Of a stretch of 52,870 bases of DNA, positions 6,566-16,141 are shown piece by piece. The DNA comes from Desulfobulbaceae bacterium. Lineage in GTDB: Bacteria > Desulfobacterota > Desulfobulbia > Desulfobulbales > SURF-16. The position numbers and the translations under genes were made by a program. Each line of letters begins with the position of its first letter. The stretch's first letter is position 1. The notes under the pieces are model-generated. The model searched no databases, was not told where the DNA came from, and saw only the letters and a program-made list of their open reading frames with translations. Where the stretch lies: positions 1-52,870 of the forward strand of contig JAHLLM010000038.1 of assembly GCA_020444175.1 (NCBI GenBank), in the 5' to 3' direction.

Positions 6566-9052
6566 ATGAAAAACACGAAAAGCACTCAAAAGAAAAATCG
6601 CTCGTATGATCAAATTTTCGGCACTACCAGTGTTGAAAAATTCAAAGAAACAATTTTGCATCATCTCATGAGTTTTCAGGGGCGTGACCCGGAACGGGCC
6701 GGAACCAGAGATGTGTATAAGGCTCTTGCCTATGCTCTCCGGGATATTCTTGTTGAAAAGTGGATAAAAACCCAGAAGACATTTTACGCGAAAAACAGAA
6801 AAAGGGTTTACTATCTCTCCCTGGAGTTCCTGGTGGGCAGATCCCTTGGCAATACCCTCATTAATCTGGGGCTTCTTGATGAAGTCAGTCAGGCCCTGGA
6901 CCAGCTTGGCTACGATCTTGAAGAGATACGCGACATAGAGGAAGATGCGGGCCTTGGCAATGGCGGACTGGGAAGGCTCGCAGCCTGTTTTATGGATTCC
7001 ATTGCCACTCTGAAAATTCCGGCTTACGGATATGGTATCCGCTATGAATACGGTCTCTTTTATCAGAAGATGATGAATGGTTTTCAGATGGAAACCCCGG
7101 ACAGCTGGCTGCGCTATGGAACTCCCTGGGAATTTGAGAGGGCCTCTTATGTATTTCCCGTCCATTTCTACGGGAAAGTACACAGCTACCTTGATGAAAG
7201 AGGAAATTACCGGTCCGAATGGATTGACACGGATGACGTTATGGCAATGGCCTGCGATATCCTTGTCCCCGGCTTTAATAATGACCATGTAATCAATATG
7301 CGTCTCTGGACGGCGCGGGCTTCCCGCGAGCTTGACCTCGGCTTTTTCAATGTCGGCGATTATATCGGCGCCGTACAGAGTAAGGTGAAATCGGAAACCA
7401 TATCAAAGGTTCTGTATCCTTCTGATGATATTCGGGAAGGCCAGGAACTGCGCCTGAAACAGCAGTATTTTTTCGTGGCAGCGACATTTCAGGATATTCT
7501 GCGTCGCTATAAAAAGAAAAATGATACGTTCGATAATTTCAGCAACAAGATTGCCGTTCAACTTAATGACACCCATCCCGCTATTGCCATTCCGGAATTG
7601 ATGCGCATTTTCCTTGACCTTGAAGGGCTTTCCTGGGAAAAATCATGGGATATATGCACCAAGACATTTGCCTATACAAATCATACTCTCATGCCTGAAG
7701 CCCTTGAAACCTGGCCGGTTGAGCTCCTTGGCCGTGTCCTGCCGCGACACCTGCAGATAATTTATGAGATCAACCAGCGATTCCTGGACCAGTTGGCAGC
7801 CAAATATCCAGGGGATACCCGAAAAATAAGGGAAATGTCGATTATTGCCGAAGATGGAACAAAGAGAGTGCGTATGGCGCATATGGCAGTGATCGGCAGT
7901 CACTCTGTGAACGGAGTGGCCGAACTCCATACTCATTTATTGCGGGCAAATATTTTCCCTGATTTCAACGAATTATATCCTGGAAAGTTTAACAGCAAAA
8001 CCAATGGAATTACGCCGAGACGCTGGCTTCTGAAATGTAACTCAGGACTTGCTGATTTGATCTCGGAAAAGATTGGACATGACTGGGTGACCGATTTAGA
8101 TCAGTTGAGAAAGTTAGAAAAATTAGCCAGGCAGATTGCCTTTCAAAACAAATGGCAGACTGTAAAATTTAACAACAAAAAACGACTGGCTTTGCTCATT
8201 AAAGAGGTCTGCGGTGTTTCCGTTAACCCTGAAAGTATGTTCGATGTCCATGTGAAGCGTATCCATGAGTATAAACGGCAGCTTCTGAACGCCCTGCATG
8301 TTATTGCCCTCTATCACAGGATTATCAGTGAACCTGGTCAGGAAATAACGCCACGAACCATAATTTTTGCCGGAAAAGCTGCTCCATCCTATGTTAAAGC
8401 TAAACTGATCATAAAGTTGATTTGTTCCATTGCAGACGTTGTAAACAATGATCCAAGGGTCGGCGATATACTCCGTGTGGCTTTTATTCCAAACTATAAT
8501 GTTTCCCTTGCTGAAAAGATTATTCCGGCCGCAGACCTGTCTGAGCAGATATCAACGGCCGGCACCGAAGCTTCGGGAACAGGCAATATGAAGTTTGCCT
8601 TAAACGGTGCGCTTACAGTGGGGACACTGGATGGTGCCAACATTGAAATACTTGAAGAGGTCGGCAAAGAGAATATTTTTATTTTTGGTATGACCGCTGA
8701 AGAAGCAGGATATGAAAAACTCAATAAAAGTCGGACACCGTATACCATTTATAATGAGAACCCGGTGGTGAAGCGAATCATTGACAGTATTCGGGACGGG
8801 GTGTTCAGTTATGGTGATTCCGGTCTTTTCCAACCAATTGTCAATGATCTTTTGAATGAAAATGATCCTTATCTGCTGCTGCTTGACCTGGAATCATACC
8901 TGGATTGCCAGAAGGAAATCGGCAAAGTATACCGCAATACAAAATTGTGGGTTGAGAAATCTATCTTAAATGTGTCCCGTATGGGAAAATTCTCCAGTGA
9001 CCGGACGATACGGGACTATGCCCGTGATATCTGGGGGATAAGCGACATTTGA
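6566..9052 (+). CDS. glgP: Glycogen/starch phosphorylase
   Basis: An 828-residue cytoplasmic enzyme of the usual family length that releases glucose 1-phosphate from alpha-1,4-glucans. Features are RVYYLSLEFLVGRSLGN near residue 80, DAGLGNGGLGRLAACFMDS near 130, VQLNDTHPAI near 335, and the pyridoxal-phosphate site EASGTGNMKFALNG with the lysine at 676. All are intact. Only a weak ribosome binding site (CTGAG) precedes the ATG at 6566. It lies 110 nt after the nucleotidyltransferase gene and no other glycogen genes are visible, so it is a lone catabolic gene, suggesting stored glycogen is used during starvation. Function is certain; regulation is not visible. Confidence 0.97.
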   Translation: MKNTKSTQKKNRSYDQIFGTTSVEKFKETILHHLMSFQGRDPERAGTRDVYKALAYALRDILVEKWIKTQKTFYAKNRKRVYYLSLEFLVGRSLGNTLINLGLLDEVSQALDQLGYDLEEIRDIEEDAGLGNGGLGRLAACFMDSIATLKIPAYGYGIRYEYGLFYQKMMNGFQMETPDSWLRYGTPWEFERASYVFPVHFYGKVHSYLDERGNYRSEWIDTDDVMAMACDILVPGFNNDHVINMRLWTARASRELDLGFFNVGDYIGAVQSKVKSETISKVLYPSDDIREGQELRLKQQYFFVAATFQDILRRYKKKNDTFDNFSNKIAVQLNDTHPAIAIPELMRIFLDLEGLSWEKSWDICTKTFAYTNHTLMPEALETWPVELLGRVLPRHLQIIYEINQRFLDQLAAKYPGDTRKIREMSIIAEDGTKRVRMAHMAVIGSHSVNGVAELHTHLLRANIFPDFNELYPGKFNSKTNGITPRRWLLKCNSGLADLISEKIGHDWVTDLDQLRKLEKLARQIAFQNKWQTVKFNNKKRLALLIKEVCGVSVNPESMFDVHVKRIHEYKRQLLNALHVIALYHRIISEPGQEITPRTIIFAGKAAPSYVKAKLIIKLICSIADVVNNDPRVGDILRVAFIPNYNVSLAEKIIPAADLSEQISTAGTEASGTGNMKFALNGALTVGTLDGANIEILEEVGKENIFIFGMTAEEAGYEKLNKSRTPYTIYNENPVVKRIIDSIRDGVFSYGDSGLFQPIVNDLLNENDPYLLLLDLESYLDCQKEIGKVYRNTKLWVEKSILNVSRMGKFSSDRTIRDYARDIWGISDI

Positions 9053-9112
9053 GACTCTGATCCTGTTGCCGGAAAGTCCTGGTGCCGACCATTCCTCAGA
9101 CACTTGTAAATC

Positions 9113-10174
9113 ATGTATCTTGCAAATTATAATCTCAAAGAAAAGCCTTTCCAGATAACAACGGACCCCCGTTTTCTCTGGCTTGGAGAAAAACATAAAG
9201 AGGCTTTTGCCACTTTACGATACGGCATTCTCGACAATAAGGGTTTTCTGCTCCTTACCGGTGAAGTGGGAACAGGAAAAACCACGCTCATAAATGCCTT
9301 GATAAGAAGCCTTGGCTCTGAAGTCATCCTGGCTAAAATACCTGATCCCAGATTGAGCGAAATTGACTTTTTCCGTTATATTGCCAATGAATTTAAAATA
9401 AAAAAAACAATCAATTCAAAGGTTGATTTTCTTCTCGTTTTCTCTGAATTTCTTGAAAGGGCGCATGGCGCTGGAAAACAGGTTCTGCTCATTGTTGATG
9501 AAGCCCAGCGCTTGAGGACGCAACTGCTGGAGGAAATCCGGCATCTGTCCAATATTGAAAAAGAACATGTCAAACTGCTCAATATCTTTTTTGTCGGACA
9601 GGTTGAGTTTAAAAATATCCTGCTGAATAAAAAGAACAAGGCGATCAGGCAGAGACTTACCATTGCCTACAACCTTGAGCGCTTGTCAGAGGAAGAAATC
9701 GGTCAATATATCAGGCATAGAATGAAGATTGCCGGGTGCAGGAATGAGGTGTTCACCCGTGAAGCGGTTCATGAGGTTTATGGATTTTCCCAGGGTGCTC
9801 CCAGGCTCATAAATATAATCTGCGACAGGGCATTGCTGACCGGTTTTGTTGAAAGCAAAAAACAGGTTGGACATGAAATCATTCAAGAATGCGCGGAGGA
9901 GCTAAAAATTTCTCCCTACATTGACGAGGATGAACTCAAGGAAGTTGGTAGCACAGCTAGCCAAACCAGTCAAAATAAAGAGCCTCAAAAAGAGCGGAAG
10001 AAAGAAGTGGCCACAGTTGCACCTCCTTCTGATTCTCCGCAAGAGATTGATACCTTTGAGATTGATCTTGCCGGTGTTCGTAGAAAAAGAGGCGGCGCTT
10101 TCAGTATTTCCCTTGTTTTTTTCGCTTTAGTACTTCTTGTCGGAGCGCTCTGCGCCTATTTTTTTTATTTATAA
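9113..10174 (+). CDS. ExeA/GspA-like AAA ATPase with C-terminal membrane anchor
   Basis: A 353-residue protein beginning with the family hallmark YNLKEKPFQITTDPRFLWLG, then Walker A TGEVGTGKTT (49-58), Walker B LLIVDEAQ (125-132), and sensor and lid helices to about residue 270. A charged linker leads to one transmembrane segment at 329-353 that ends the protein. ExeA/GspA proteins help assemble type II secretion channels by remodelling peptidoglycan and normally carry a periplasmic peptidoglycan-binding domain after this helix; it is missing here. Related short ATPases occur in exosortase/polysaccharide export loci, but none is seen nearby. The membrane sensor and the OmpA-domain protein follow on the same strand, so peptidoglycan contact could be supplied in trans; that is inference. 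Confidence 0.85.
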   Translation: MYLANYNLKEKPFQITTDPRFLWLGEKHKEAFATLRYGILDNKGFLLLTGEVGTGKTTLINALIRSLGSEVILAKIPDPRLSEIDFFRYIANEFKIKKTINSKVDFLLVFSEFLERAHGAGKQVLLIVDEAQRLRTQLLEEIRHLSNIEKEHVKLLNIFFVGQVEFKNILLNKKNKAIRQRLTIAYNLERLSEEEIGQYIRHRMKIAGCRNEVFTREAVHEVYGFSQGAPRLINIICDRALLTGFVESKKQVGHEIIQECAEELKISPYIDEDELKEVGSTASQTSQNKEPQKERKKEVATVAPPSDSPQEIDTFEIDLAGVRRKRGGAFSISLVFFALVLLVGALCAYFFYL

Positions 10175-10294
10175 CGCCCCTGATACTCTACTGTGCTCGT
10201 CACTCAAACCTCACTTTCTTTTTCTGCTGTGAATCTTTGTGATGGGCTGATTACAGACGTTTCAACGGCGACATTGTTTGAGGAGTAGTAACAA

Positions 10295-11164
10295 ATGGGA
10301 ATTCGTGCACGGCTGGTTTTTATTATGGGAGTTTTCAGCCTTATTGCAACGCTGATTATCGGAGGCGCCACATACAAGCTGACCGAGAGAAATGCTATTA
10401 TTGAGGCTCGGCAAAAGGGGCAGCTTCTTTTTAACTATATTGTTTCCTCCAGAAAATATTTTAAAAATTATCAACGTGCACTGGTTCTTGAACTTGTAGA
10501 GGAGGATCGTTTTTACCCGGAATTGATGTCCGGATTTGTGGTAAATCGCGGCATCTGGGATGTTTTTAAAGAAAATCATCAGGGCTATAATTTTAAGCAG
10601 GCAACTCTGGACCCTCTTTTCCCGGCCAATAAGGCTGATAAGGATGAGGTGAGGATAATTGATGCGTTCCGGAAGCGATCTGACTTGAAGAAACAGGAAG
10701 GCCTTGTTGAAAAGAACGGAGAAAAGCTTTTTTACCTGGCTTTCCCCATTAAAGTTGATAATAAAGGTTGCCTGCGTTGTCACGGCGACCCTTTGAACGC
10801 TCCAAAGGATCAGATTGAAATATATGGTACTGAAAATGGCTATAACTGGAAATATGGCGATACTGTTTCTGCTTATGTCATTTATGTATCCATCCATGAG
10901 GCCATAAAAGATGCCAAGCGCACAGCGGGCATTCTTTTTCTCATCGGCATTGGCTGTTTTTTTCTGGCACTTCTGGCCATGGGATTTTTCCTGGATAGAC
11001 ATGTCATTCAGCCCATTGAATATTTAAGCGACAGGACGGAAGAAATAAGCCGGGGTGAAAATCTCGGGGAAAGTTTCAGACACAAGGCAAATGATGAAAT
11101 AGGCGTTCTGGCCCATGCTATTGAGCATCTGCGGCTCGTAATGATTAGAAAACAAAAAAGGTAG
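10295..11164 (+). CDS. Tll0287-like (DUF3365) heme-binding membrane sensor with HAMP
   Basis: A 289-residue membrane protein: an N-terminal helix (about 7-25), a periplasmic region of 185 residues, a second helix (211-233) and a HAMP domain (234-285) that ends the protein without any output domain. The periplasmic part matches the DUF3365/Tll0287 type and carries a CxxCH c-type heme motif (CLRCH, 159-163) preceded by LAFPIKVDNKG. This suggests a redox or gas-sensing heme exposed to the periplasm. GAGGAG lies 10 nt before the ATG. The TPR-OmpA gene starts 3 nt after its stop, so they are co-transcribed. Lacking kinase, methyl-accepting or cyclase output, it must signal through a partner; no partner is obvious. 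Confidence 0.82.
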   Translation: MGIRARLVFIMGVFSLIATLIIGGATYKLTERNAIIEARQKGQLLFNYIVSSRKYFKNYQRALVLELVEEDRFYPELMSGFVVNRGIWDVFKENHQGYNFKQATLDPLFPANKADKDEVRIIDAFRKRSDLKKQEGLVEKNGEKLFYLAFPIKVDNKGCLRCHGDPLNAPKDQIEIYGTENGYNWKYGDTVSAYVIYVSIHEAIKDAKRTAGILFLIGIGCFFLALLAMGFFLDRHVIQPIEYLSDRTEEISRGENLGESFRHKANDEIGVLAHAIEHLRLVMIRKQKR

Positions 11165-11167
11165 TCC

Positions 11168-12187
11168 ATGATACAGCATATGACGAGAATGAAGAGGTAT
11201 ACAGCTTTGTTCGGCTTTCTTGCAGCAGTTTTCATAGCTGCCGAATTGCATGCAGACTGTTCCGTGCAACTGAAAGAACTGGACTCATTAAAAGGTCTCA
11301 TAAAAAGACGGGCCTATCTTGAGAAGGCGATCAGGCAATGTCCTGATGATTATCAGATAAATTATTTTTACGGATATAACCTGGAGCGATTGCGTAAATA
11401 CGACGAATCGCTCAAGTTTTATCATAAATCCATCAAGTTGAACCCGGATTTTCCCAAGGCGCATTTTGGCCTGGGTGGCGTCTATCTCGTGCAGGGAAAC
11501 TTTGGAGATTCAATAGACTCCTTTGAAAAGGGTCTTCGGCTTGATCCGGAAAATATCTGGGCCCGGCGTTCTTTGCAGAAGGCTCGCAGCAGATTTAAGG
11601 AACCATCCCCTCCTCAACAGGAAAAGCTTCCACATGATGTTGGTGCAGTGCAGGAAAAACAACAACATGGTGACAACTCATCCATTGTTAATTCAGTGAG
11701 TATTGAGCCGCCTGAAATAAAAGCGCTCTCCACGGAGAAAAAAATATCTCAGCCCTTTGTTTCGCCTGCCGTTACCGCTGAGAGTTTTATTCGTCATATG
11801 ACCACTATTTATGATGATAGGGGAGGGGATGCCTCAAATCATGTACTCCAGATGCAGATTCAGTTTGAGAGGTCCTCAGGCAGGCTCACGGAATCTGCTA
11901 TGAGAGAATTGGAAAACGTTGTCTGCAAAGCCCTGCAAAGTGACATGCTGGCGGACAGCCGGTTTGAGGTGGCGGGTCACACTGACGATAGCGGCGATTT
12001 TGAACTGAACATGTATCTGTCCAGAATGCGTGCTAATAGCGTGAAGGATTTTCTGGTCGAAAACTGCCGGATTGAATCTGACAGACTCTCTGTCGTCTAT
12101 TACGGTGAAACCAGGCCAACCCGTCCCAATACCAGTGTCAGGAACCGACAGTTAAACAGACGGGTTGAGTTCAGGCGATTGGATTGA
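11168..12187 (+). CDS. TPR and OmpA-domain envelope protein
   Basis: A 339-residue protein with an N-terminal signal sequence (MKRYTALFGFLAAVFIAAEL, cleaved before about ADC), two or three tetratricopeptide repeats at roughly 50-150 (for example YDESLKFYHKSIKLNPDFPKAH), a low-complexity linker, and a C-terminal OmpA/MotB-type peptidoglycan-binding domain (FEVAGHTDDSGDFELNMYLSRMRA, then YGETRPTRPN and NRRVEFRR). It should sit in the periplasm bound to peptidoglycan and scaffold other proteins through the TPRs. The ATG at 11168 is 3 nt after the heme sensor gene; ATG codons at 11180 and 11189 are alternatives that would shorten the leader. It converges with the rhomboid gene 57 nt away. Confidence 0.9.
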   Translation: MIQHMTRMKRYTALFGFLAAVFIAAELHADCSVQLKELDSLKGLIKRRAYLEKAIRQCPDDYQINYFYGYNLERLRKYDESLKFYHKSIKLNPDFPKAHFGLGGVYLVQGNFGDSIDSFEKGLRLDPENIWARRSLQKARSRFKEPSPPQQEKLPHDVGAVQEKQQHGDNSSIVNSVSIEPPEIKALSTEKKISQPFVSPAVTAESFIRHMTTIYDDRGGDASNHVLQMQIQFERSSGRLTESAMRELENVVCKALQSDMLADSRFEVAGHTDDSGDFELNMYLSRMRANSVKDFLVENCRIESDRLSVVYYGETRPTRPNTSVRNRQLNRRVEFRRLD

Positions 12188-12244
12188 GAATGGTATCTGG
12201 ATAAAGCGCTGCAGCTCAAAACCGATCTTTGATGTTAAAGCGTT

Positions 12245-13093
12245 TCACGCAAGAAAAAGAAACAAGGCGCCGTTTACACAGGACCAGAAGAGAACAAGAA
12301 GGGTGAGAAGCGCGCAGCCGAGGCCGAGCAGTTTGTGTACTGAATTTTCTTTTTTGCGTTCCCTGTAGCCCAGGAGGGCACCGAGTAAAGCGCCGGCAGC
12401 CATTCCCCCACCATGGCCCCAGTTGTTGATGCCGGGAACGAGAAGGCCGAAAACAAAGATGCTCACCGCCCAGCCGCCGATCTGGCTGTATATATTTCCT
12501 CCATACACACCTCCACGGCTTTTGCCATAGTAAAGCATAGCCCCGATCAGACTGCAGACCGCGGCAGAGGCTCCGATTGTAAAACGAACTCCGGCCAGAA
12601 AAGACAGAACAAATCCTAAAATTCCGCCTATCGTATAGATGGAAAACATTCGATACCCCCCATATTCGCGATAAACAAGAGGACCGATCTGTTTCAGGGC
12701 AATCATGTTGAAAATGATATGGAGCAGGCTGCCGTGCAGGTAATTGGCAGAAAGAAGCGACCACCAGCGATGAAGTTCGAAAATGGCTACTGTGCCTGTT
12801 GAGCCGAGAATAAGAAGGCTCCTGTTGCCGGGGGAGAGAAAGTCAAACGGGTTGAAGGCTAAGCCGGTACGTCCCGGGTTAAGAAGAAGTGACAGGATAT
12901 ACATGCCCACGTTGGTGTAAATGATCAGGCTGATGAGCTGTTTTGGGTCGGAAAAGGCAGCAGAGGGAATCAAATTTCTCCAGGCAGCAGCAGGGTGCTT
13001 TAATCCGCAGTACGGGCACGTTGTGTCAGAGCGGCTGATGAGTCGGCGACAGTTGGGGCAGAGCAGGGAATTTTTTCTTTGAGGTGAATTCAT
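12245..13093 (-). CDS. Rhomboid intramembrane serine protease with N-terminal zinc ribbon
   Basis: This 282-residue protein begins with a cytoplasmic zinc ribbon (C12xxC15 and C26xxC29) and continues with six or seven membrane helices. The rhomboid active site is complete: the HGSLLHIIFN segment (120-129), the catalytic serine in GASA (Ser176), and the histidine in WGHGGG (His227). It should cleave single-pass membrane proteins inside the bilayer. The zinc ribbon is a recurrent bacterial addition of unknown role. A 181-bp repeat element begins 36 nt upstream of the start codon and may influence expression. It is transcribed alone, convergent with the TPR-OmpA gene. Family and catalytic competence are clear; substrates are unknown. 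Confidence 0.92.
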   Translation of the reverse strand: MNSPQRKNSLLCPNCRRLISRSDTTCPYCGLKHPAAAWRNLIPSAAFSDPKQLISLIIYTNVGMYILSLLLNPGRTGLAFNPFDFLSPGNRSLLILGSTGTVAIFELHRWWSLLSANYLHGSLLHIIFNMIALKQIGPLVYREYGGYRMFSIYTIGGILGFVLSFLAGVRFTIGASAAVCSLIGAMLYYGKSRGGVYGGNIYSQIGGWAVSIFVFGLLVPGINNWGHGGGMAAGALLGALLGYRERKKENSVHKLLGLGCALLTLLVLFWSCVNGALFLFLA

Positions 13094-13128
13094 TATATTG
13101 GAAGTTTGAAATTGATAAATAAAAATTT

Positions 13129-13309
13129 GATTACCACTTATCTTCAGCCTTTTTATACGTCATTCCCGCGAAAGCGGGAATCTAGGCGGACTAGCCAGCT
13201 ATTCTGGATTCCCGCTTTCGCGGGAATGACTTTTGTGTAGACAGTATTTTTTGAATTATTAATGCATTACAGTACCTGCTGCAAGACTGGCTGAGTTTCA
13301 GTGCTAATC
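13129..13309. mobile_element. R3 MITE copy a (181 bp)
   Basis: Ends GATTACCACT and, inverted, AGTGCTAATC. The centre contains two facing hairpin arms of the common CATTCCCGCGAAAGCGGGAA repeat. A same-length copy with the same orientation is at 29617-29797. No clear target duplication was found here. It lies between the rhomboid start and the end of dacB; the flanking 100 nt up to 13413 show nothing further except a short match at 13392-13403 to the 32213 repeat. Confidence 0.8.
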
Positions 13310-13413
13310 ACAAATAAAAAAGCAATGTTTTGATTTGACGCCCTGTTGAACCAACAATTATAAATCATGCCTGCGGCCAGCCTTGCCTTCTGGCGGATGG
13401 TCAAAGTTCGTTG

Positions 13414-14940
13414 TCAGTTTTCTTGGTTCGCATATCTGCACAGGATGTTGCAAATGCGGTCCTGTGCTCTAAAATAGGGATCAGCAGAACCGATAAAGTG
13501 TTCCATCATAATAACAAAGGCAAGTGTTTGTCCATCGTATGACCGGGTATATCCGGCAAGTACGGAGACGCCGCTGAGATATCCGGTTTTTGCATGAACA
13601 AGCCCCTTGGAGGGTGGTGTTGTCATCCTGTCCTTCAGGCTTCCGTCAATTCCAGCTATTGCCAGCGAAGCAATAAATTCATGACGCGTTGTAAAATCCG
13701 TATGCATTTTTTCAAGAAGCATTGCAAGGGTGTTTGCGGAAACCAGATTATAACGTGAAACCCCTGAGCCGTCGCTGAATTTGAAAGAATCCTCAGTTAT
13801 TCCCCATTTGCTCATCAAATCCCGGATCACGGCAAGTCCTTTCTCTGCGGTCCCCTGGCCACCCATCACTTCTGCTCCGATGGTTTTCAGCAAGAGTTCG
13901 GCATAGAGGTTGTGACTCTCTTTGTTCATATCCGCGATGAGCGAGGTGATCCGGTCTGACTGATGTTCGGCAATAATGATGGAGGAAGGAATTTCTTGAT
14001 CCCGCACCACAGTACCATTAATGGTGATTCCATAACGCAGGCATTCATCTTTAAAAAGATTTCCTGTATAAAGTGCAGGGTTGACAATGTTACGGGTAAA
14101 GAGCACCTCCTGGCTGTCACGGGCAATCGTACCGCTAATATCGATGATATTGTTGTGTTTGCGCCACTGGCGCAGGACTGACAGGGGGCTTGTGGTACTC
14201 TCATCACCTGCGGTTGTTGTCGCTGTATTGTTTTTGGAAATAAATTCGCTATCAGGTAAAATTCTTACCTGCGGTGCTTCTCCGCGGGAAGAGCCGGGAG
14301 AAACATAAATCTCTGCAGTGTTGCGGTTGACTGAGAGTGCGCCGATTGGAGCAAAATCCTTATACGGCTGGTCATCCCACATCCAGCCGCTTCCGTAGCG
14401 TATGTCATCCAGAAACGAATCATCACAGACAATATTTCCGGTAATTGTCCGAATGCCAAGGCTGTGCAGCCGTGCCGCAAGGCTTGCCAGATCGGATGAT
14501 GTGAGTGACGGGTCGCCTCTGCCGATAAGGTAGATGTCGCCATCAATTTTTTCATTTTGCCATGAACCTTCCTGCACTGCTATTGAGGTGCGAAAACGGT
14601 AATCCGGCCTCAGGTAGTTCAGAACCGCAGCCGTTGTGAAAAGCTTCATTGTTGAGGCGGGATGGAAGACTTTGTCCGGGTTTTGTTCGTAGACTGTCTC
14701 ATTGTCACTTACACGGATTATCTTGATACTTATGGTGCTGCTGTTAAGTGAAGGATCGTTGATAATTGAATCAATTTCAGTCTGCAGGTTTTTGAGCCCA
14801 ATAACCGGCATCACACCATCCGGCAGAGAACGGGATGAGAGAATGAGCCCCCGATTGTTCGTACATGCTGATAACTGCATGAGGACAATGAGACTGAAAA
14901 GAAAATAACAGAAAGGGAGAGAAGGATTATGTGATTTCAT
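13414..14940 (-). CDS. dacB: D-alanyl-D-alanine carboxypeptidase/endopeptidase, PBP4 type (lipoprotein)
   Basis: A 508-residue class C low-molecular-weight PBP. It has a lipoprotein signal with lipobox LSAC (Cys26), so it is probably membrane-anchored rather than soluble as in E. coli. The active-site motifs are present: SxxK as STMK (Ser96), an SxN region in DGSGVSRYN, and HAKTG with KTG at 451-453. The large insert between them is typical of the PBP4 family. It trims peptide cross-links and side chains in the periplasm. It begins 14 nt after the dinB stop and ends a likely four-gene minus-strand operon. Overall identity is firm; the lipid anchor is a prediction from the sequence. Confidence 0.94.
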   Translation of the reverse strand: MKSHNPSLPFCYFLFSLIVLMQLSACTNNRGLILSSRSLPDGVMPVIGLKNLQTEIDSIINDPSLNSSTISIKIIRVSDNETVYEQNPDKVFHPASTMKLFTTAAVLNYLRPDYRFRTSIAVQEGSWQNEKIDGDIYLIGRGDPSLTSSDLASLAARLHSLGIRTITGNIVCDDSFLDDIRYGSGWMWDDQPYKDFAPIGALSVNRNTAEIYVSPGSSRGEAPQVRILPDSEFISKNNTATTTAGDESTTSPLSVLRQWRKHNNIIDISGTIARDSQEVLFTRNIVNPALYTGNLFKDECLRYGITINGTVVRDQEIPSSIIIAEHQSDRITSLIADMNKESHNLYAELLLKTIGAEVMGGQGTAEKGLAVIRDLMSKWGITEDSFKFSDGSGVSRYNLVSANTLAMLLEKMHTDFTTRHEFIASLAIAGIDGSLKDRMTTPPSKGLVHAKTGYLSGVSVLAGYTRSYDGQTLAFVIMMEHFIGSADPYFRAQDRICNILCRYANQEN

Positions 14941-14954
14941 GGAAAATAAAAAAG

Positions 14955-16133
14955 TTACTCTGGTTTTGGATAAGAGTCCAGCAATGGTGCCGGTTTGATT
15001 GTCATAGACCCATAGCGCTTATTGATGTCATCAATGGCTTTATTCAATTTTCCTCGGTTTTTTTGGGGTTTGCACGCAAAGAGATCAAGCTGCTGGGGGT
15101 AAAATGTGCCTGTCAGCTTTCCCACAGTGACGCCGACAAGACGAACCGCTTTTTTACCGGCCTCGGTTTTAGGTAAGAGATCAAGAACGGATTGGTATAT
15201 CTGCCGGGAATCACTGGTCGGGACCTGAAGTGTTATGGAACGGCTTATTGACTTGAAATCATGATATTTTATTTTCAAAGTGATAGTGCGGCCAGCACAG
15301 GTATGTCTCCGCAGTCTTTCACCAACCTTTGTGGCCAGGTAGAGAAGTTCTTTTTTTATTTGCCTGAGATCAATACTGTCAGAAGCAAAGGTTTCTTCGT
15401 TGCCAATGGATTTTATTTCATGGCTGACCTCGACATCCCGATTATCAATACCTCTGGAGCAGAAGTACATATGCCTGCCCTGTTTGCCGAATTGTCTTTC
15501 CAGAAAATCAAGGGAAAAGCGGGTGAGATCACCGATCGTCCGGACCCCGAGGCGCGAAAGGGCAGGGATTGTTTTTCCGCCCACGCCCCAGAGTCGTTTA
15601 ATTGGCAGCGGTGCGAGGAACTCCGCTTCCCTGCCATGCTCCACCACCGTCAATCCGTCCGGTTTGTTCTGGTCCGAGGCGATTTTTGCAACAAGTTTTG
15701 AACCGGCTACACCTGCAGAAACCGTAAGCCCGGTCAGCTCTCTGACCTTGAGACGAATCTCCCCGGCAATATGAACGGCGGAACCAAAGAGGCGATAGCA
15801 GCCAGTCACATCGAGGAATGCCTCATCCACTGAAATCTGTTCAACCTTTGGGGTAAATATACGGAAAATTTCCATGACCTGGCTGGATACTTCCTGGTAG
15901 CGCGACATGCGGACCGGCCTGAATATTCCTTGCGGACAGCGTTTTTTGGCTGTAGCTATGGGAAGTGCTGAATGGACTCCATACTTTCTCGCCTCATAAG
16001 ACGCTGCAGACACGACGCCCCTTTCGGAATTGCCTCCGACAATGACCGGAAGACCGGCAAGTTCCGGATTATCCAGAATCTCGACCGAGGCGTAAAATGC
16101 ATCCATATCAAGATGAATAATGTCGCGAGTCAT
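14955..16133 (-). CDS. dinB: DNA polymerase IV (Y-family)
   Basis: A 392-residue translesion polymerase. The start IIHLDMDAFYASVE carries the first catalytic aspartate (D9), and SVDEAFLDVT about 95 residues later carries the second Asp-Glu pair. The palm, thumb and little-finger regions follow in the usual order, and the sequence QLDLF about 35 residues from the end fits a beta-clamp-binding motif. It lies 8 nt after the cNMP/CBS/DUF294 gene and 14 nt before dacB, so it is probably co-transcribed with signalling and cell-wall genes. I see no obvious LexA box, because the operon start lies far upstream. The function is secure. Confidence 0.96.
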   Translation of the reverse strand: MTRDIIHLDMDAFYASVEILDNPELAGLPVIVGGNSERGVVSAASYEARKYGVHSALPIATAKKRCPQGIFRPVRMSRYQEVSSQVMEIFRIFTPKVEQISVDEAFLDVTGCYRLFGSAVHIAGEIRLKVRELTGLTVSAGVAGSKLVAKIASDQNKPDGLTVVEHGREAEFLAPLPIKRLWGVGGKTIPALSRLGVRTIGDLTRFSLDFLERQFGKQGRHMYFCSRGIDNRDVEVSHEIKSIGNEETFASDSIDLRQIKKELLYLATKVGERLRRHTCAGRTITLKIKYHDFKSISRSITLQVPTSDSRQIYQSVLDLLPKTEAGKKAVRLVGVTVGKLTGTFYPQQLDLFACKPQKNRGKLNKAIDDINKRYGSMTIKPAPLLDSYPKPE

Positions 16134-16141
16134 CTCTCTAC

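Noticed and set aside
6548-7288. 246-residue minus-strand frame opposite glycogen phosphorylase
   Set aside because: Codon shadow of the strongly conserved glgP reading frame.
10262-11002. 246-residue minus-strand frame opposite the heme sensor
   Set aside because: Antisense shadow; the sense strand has a signal anchor, CxxCH motif and HAMP domain.
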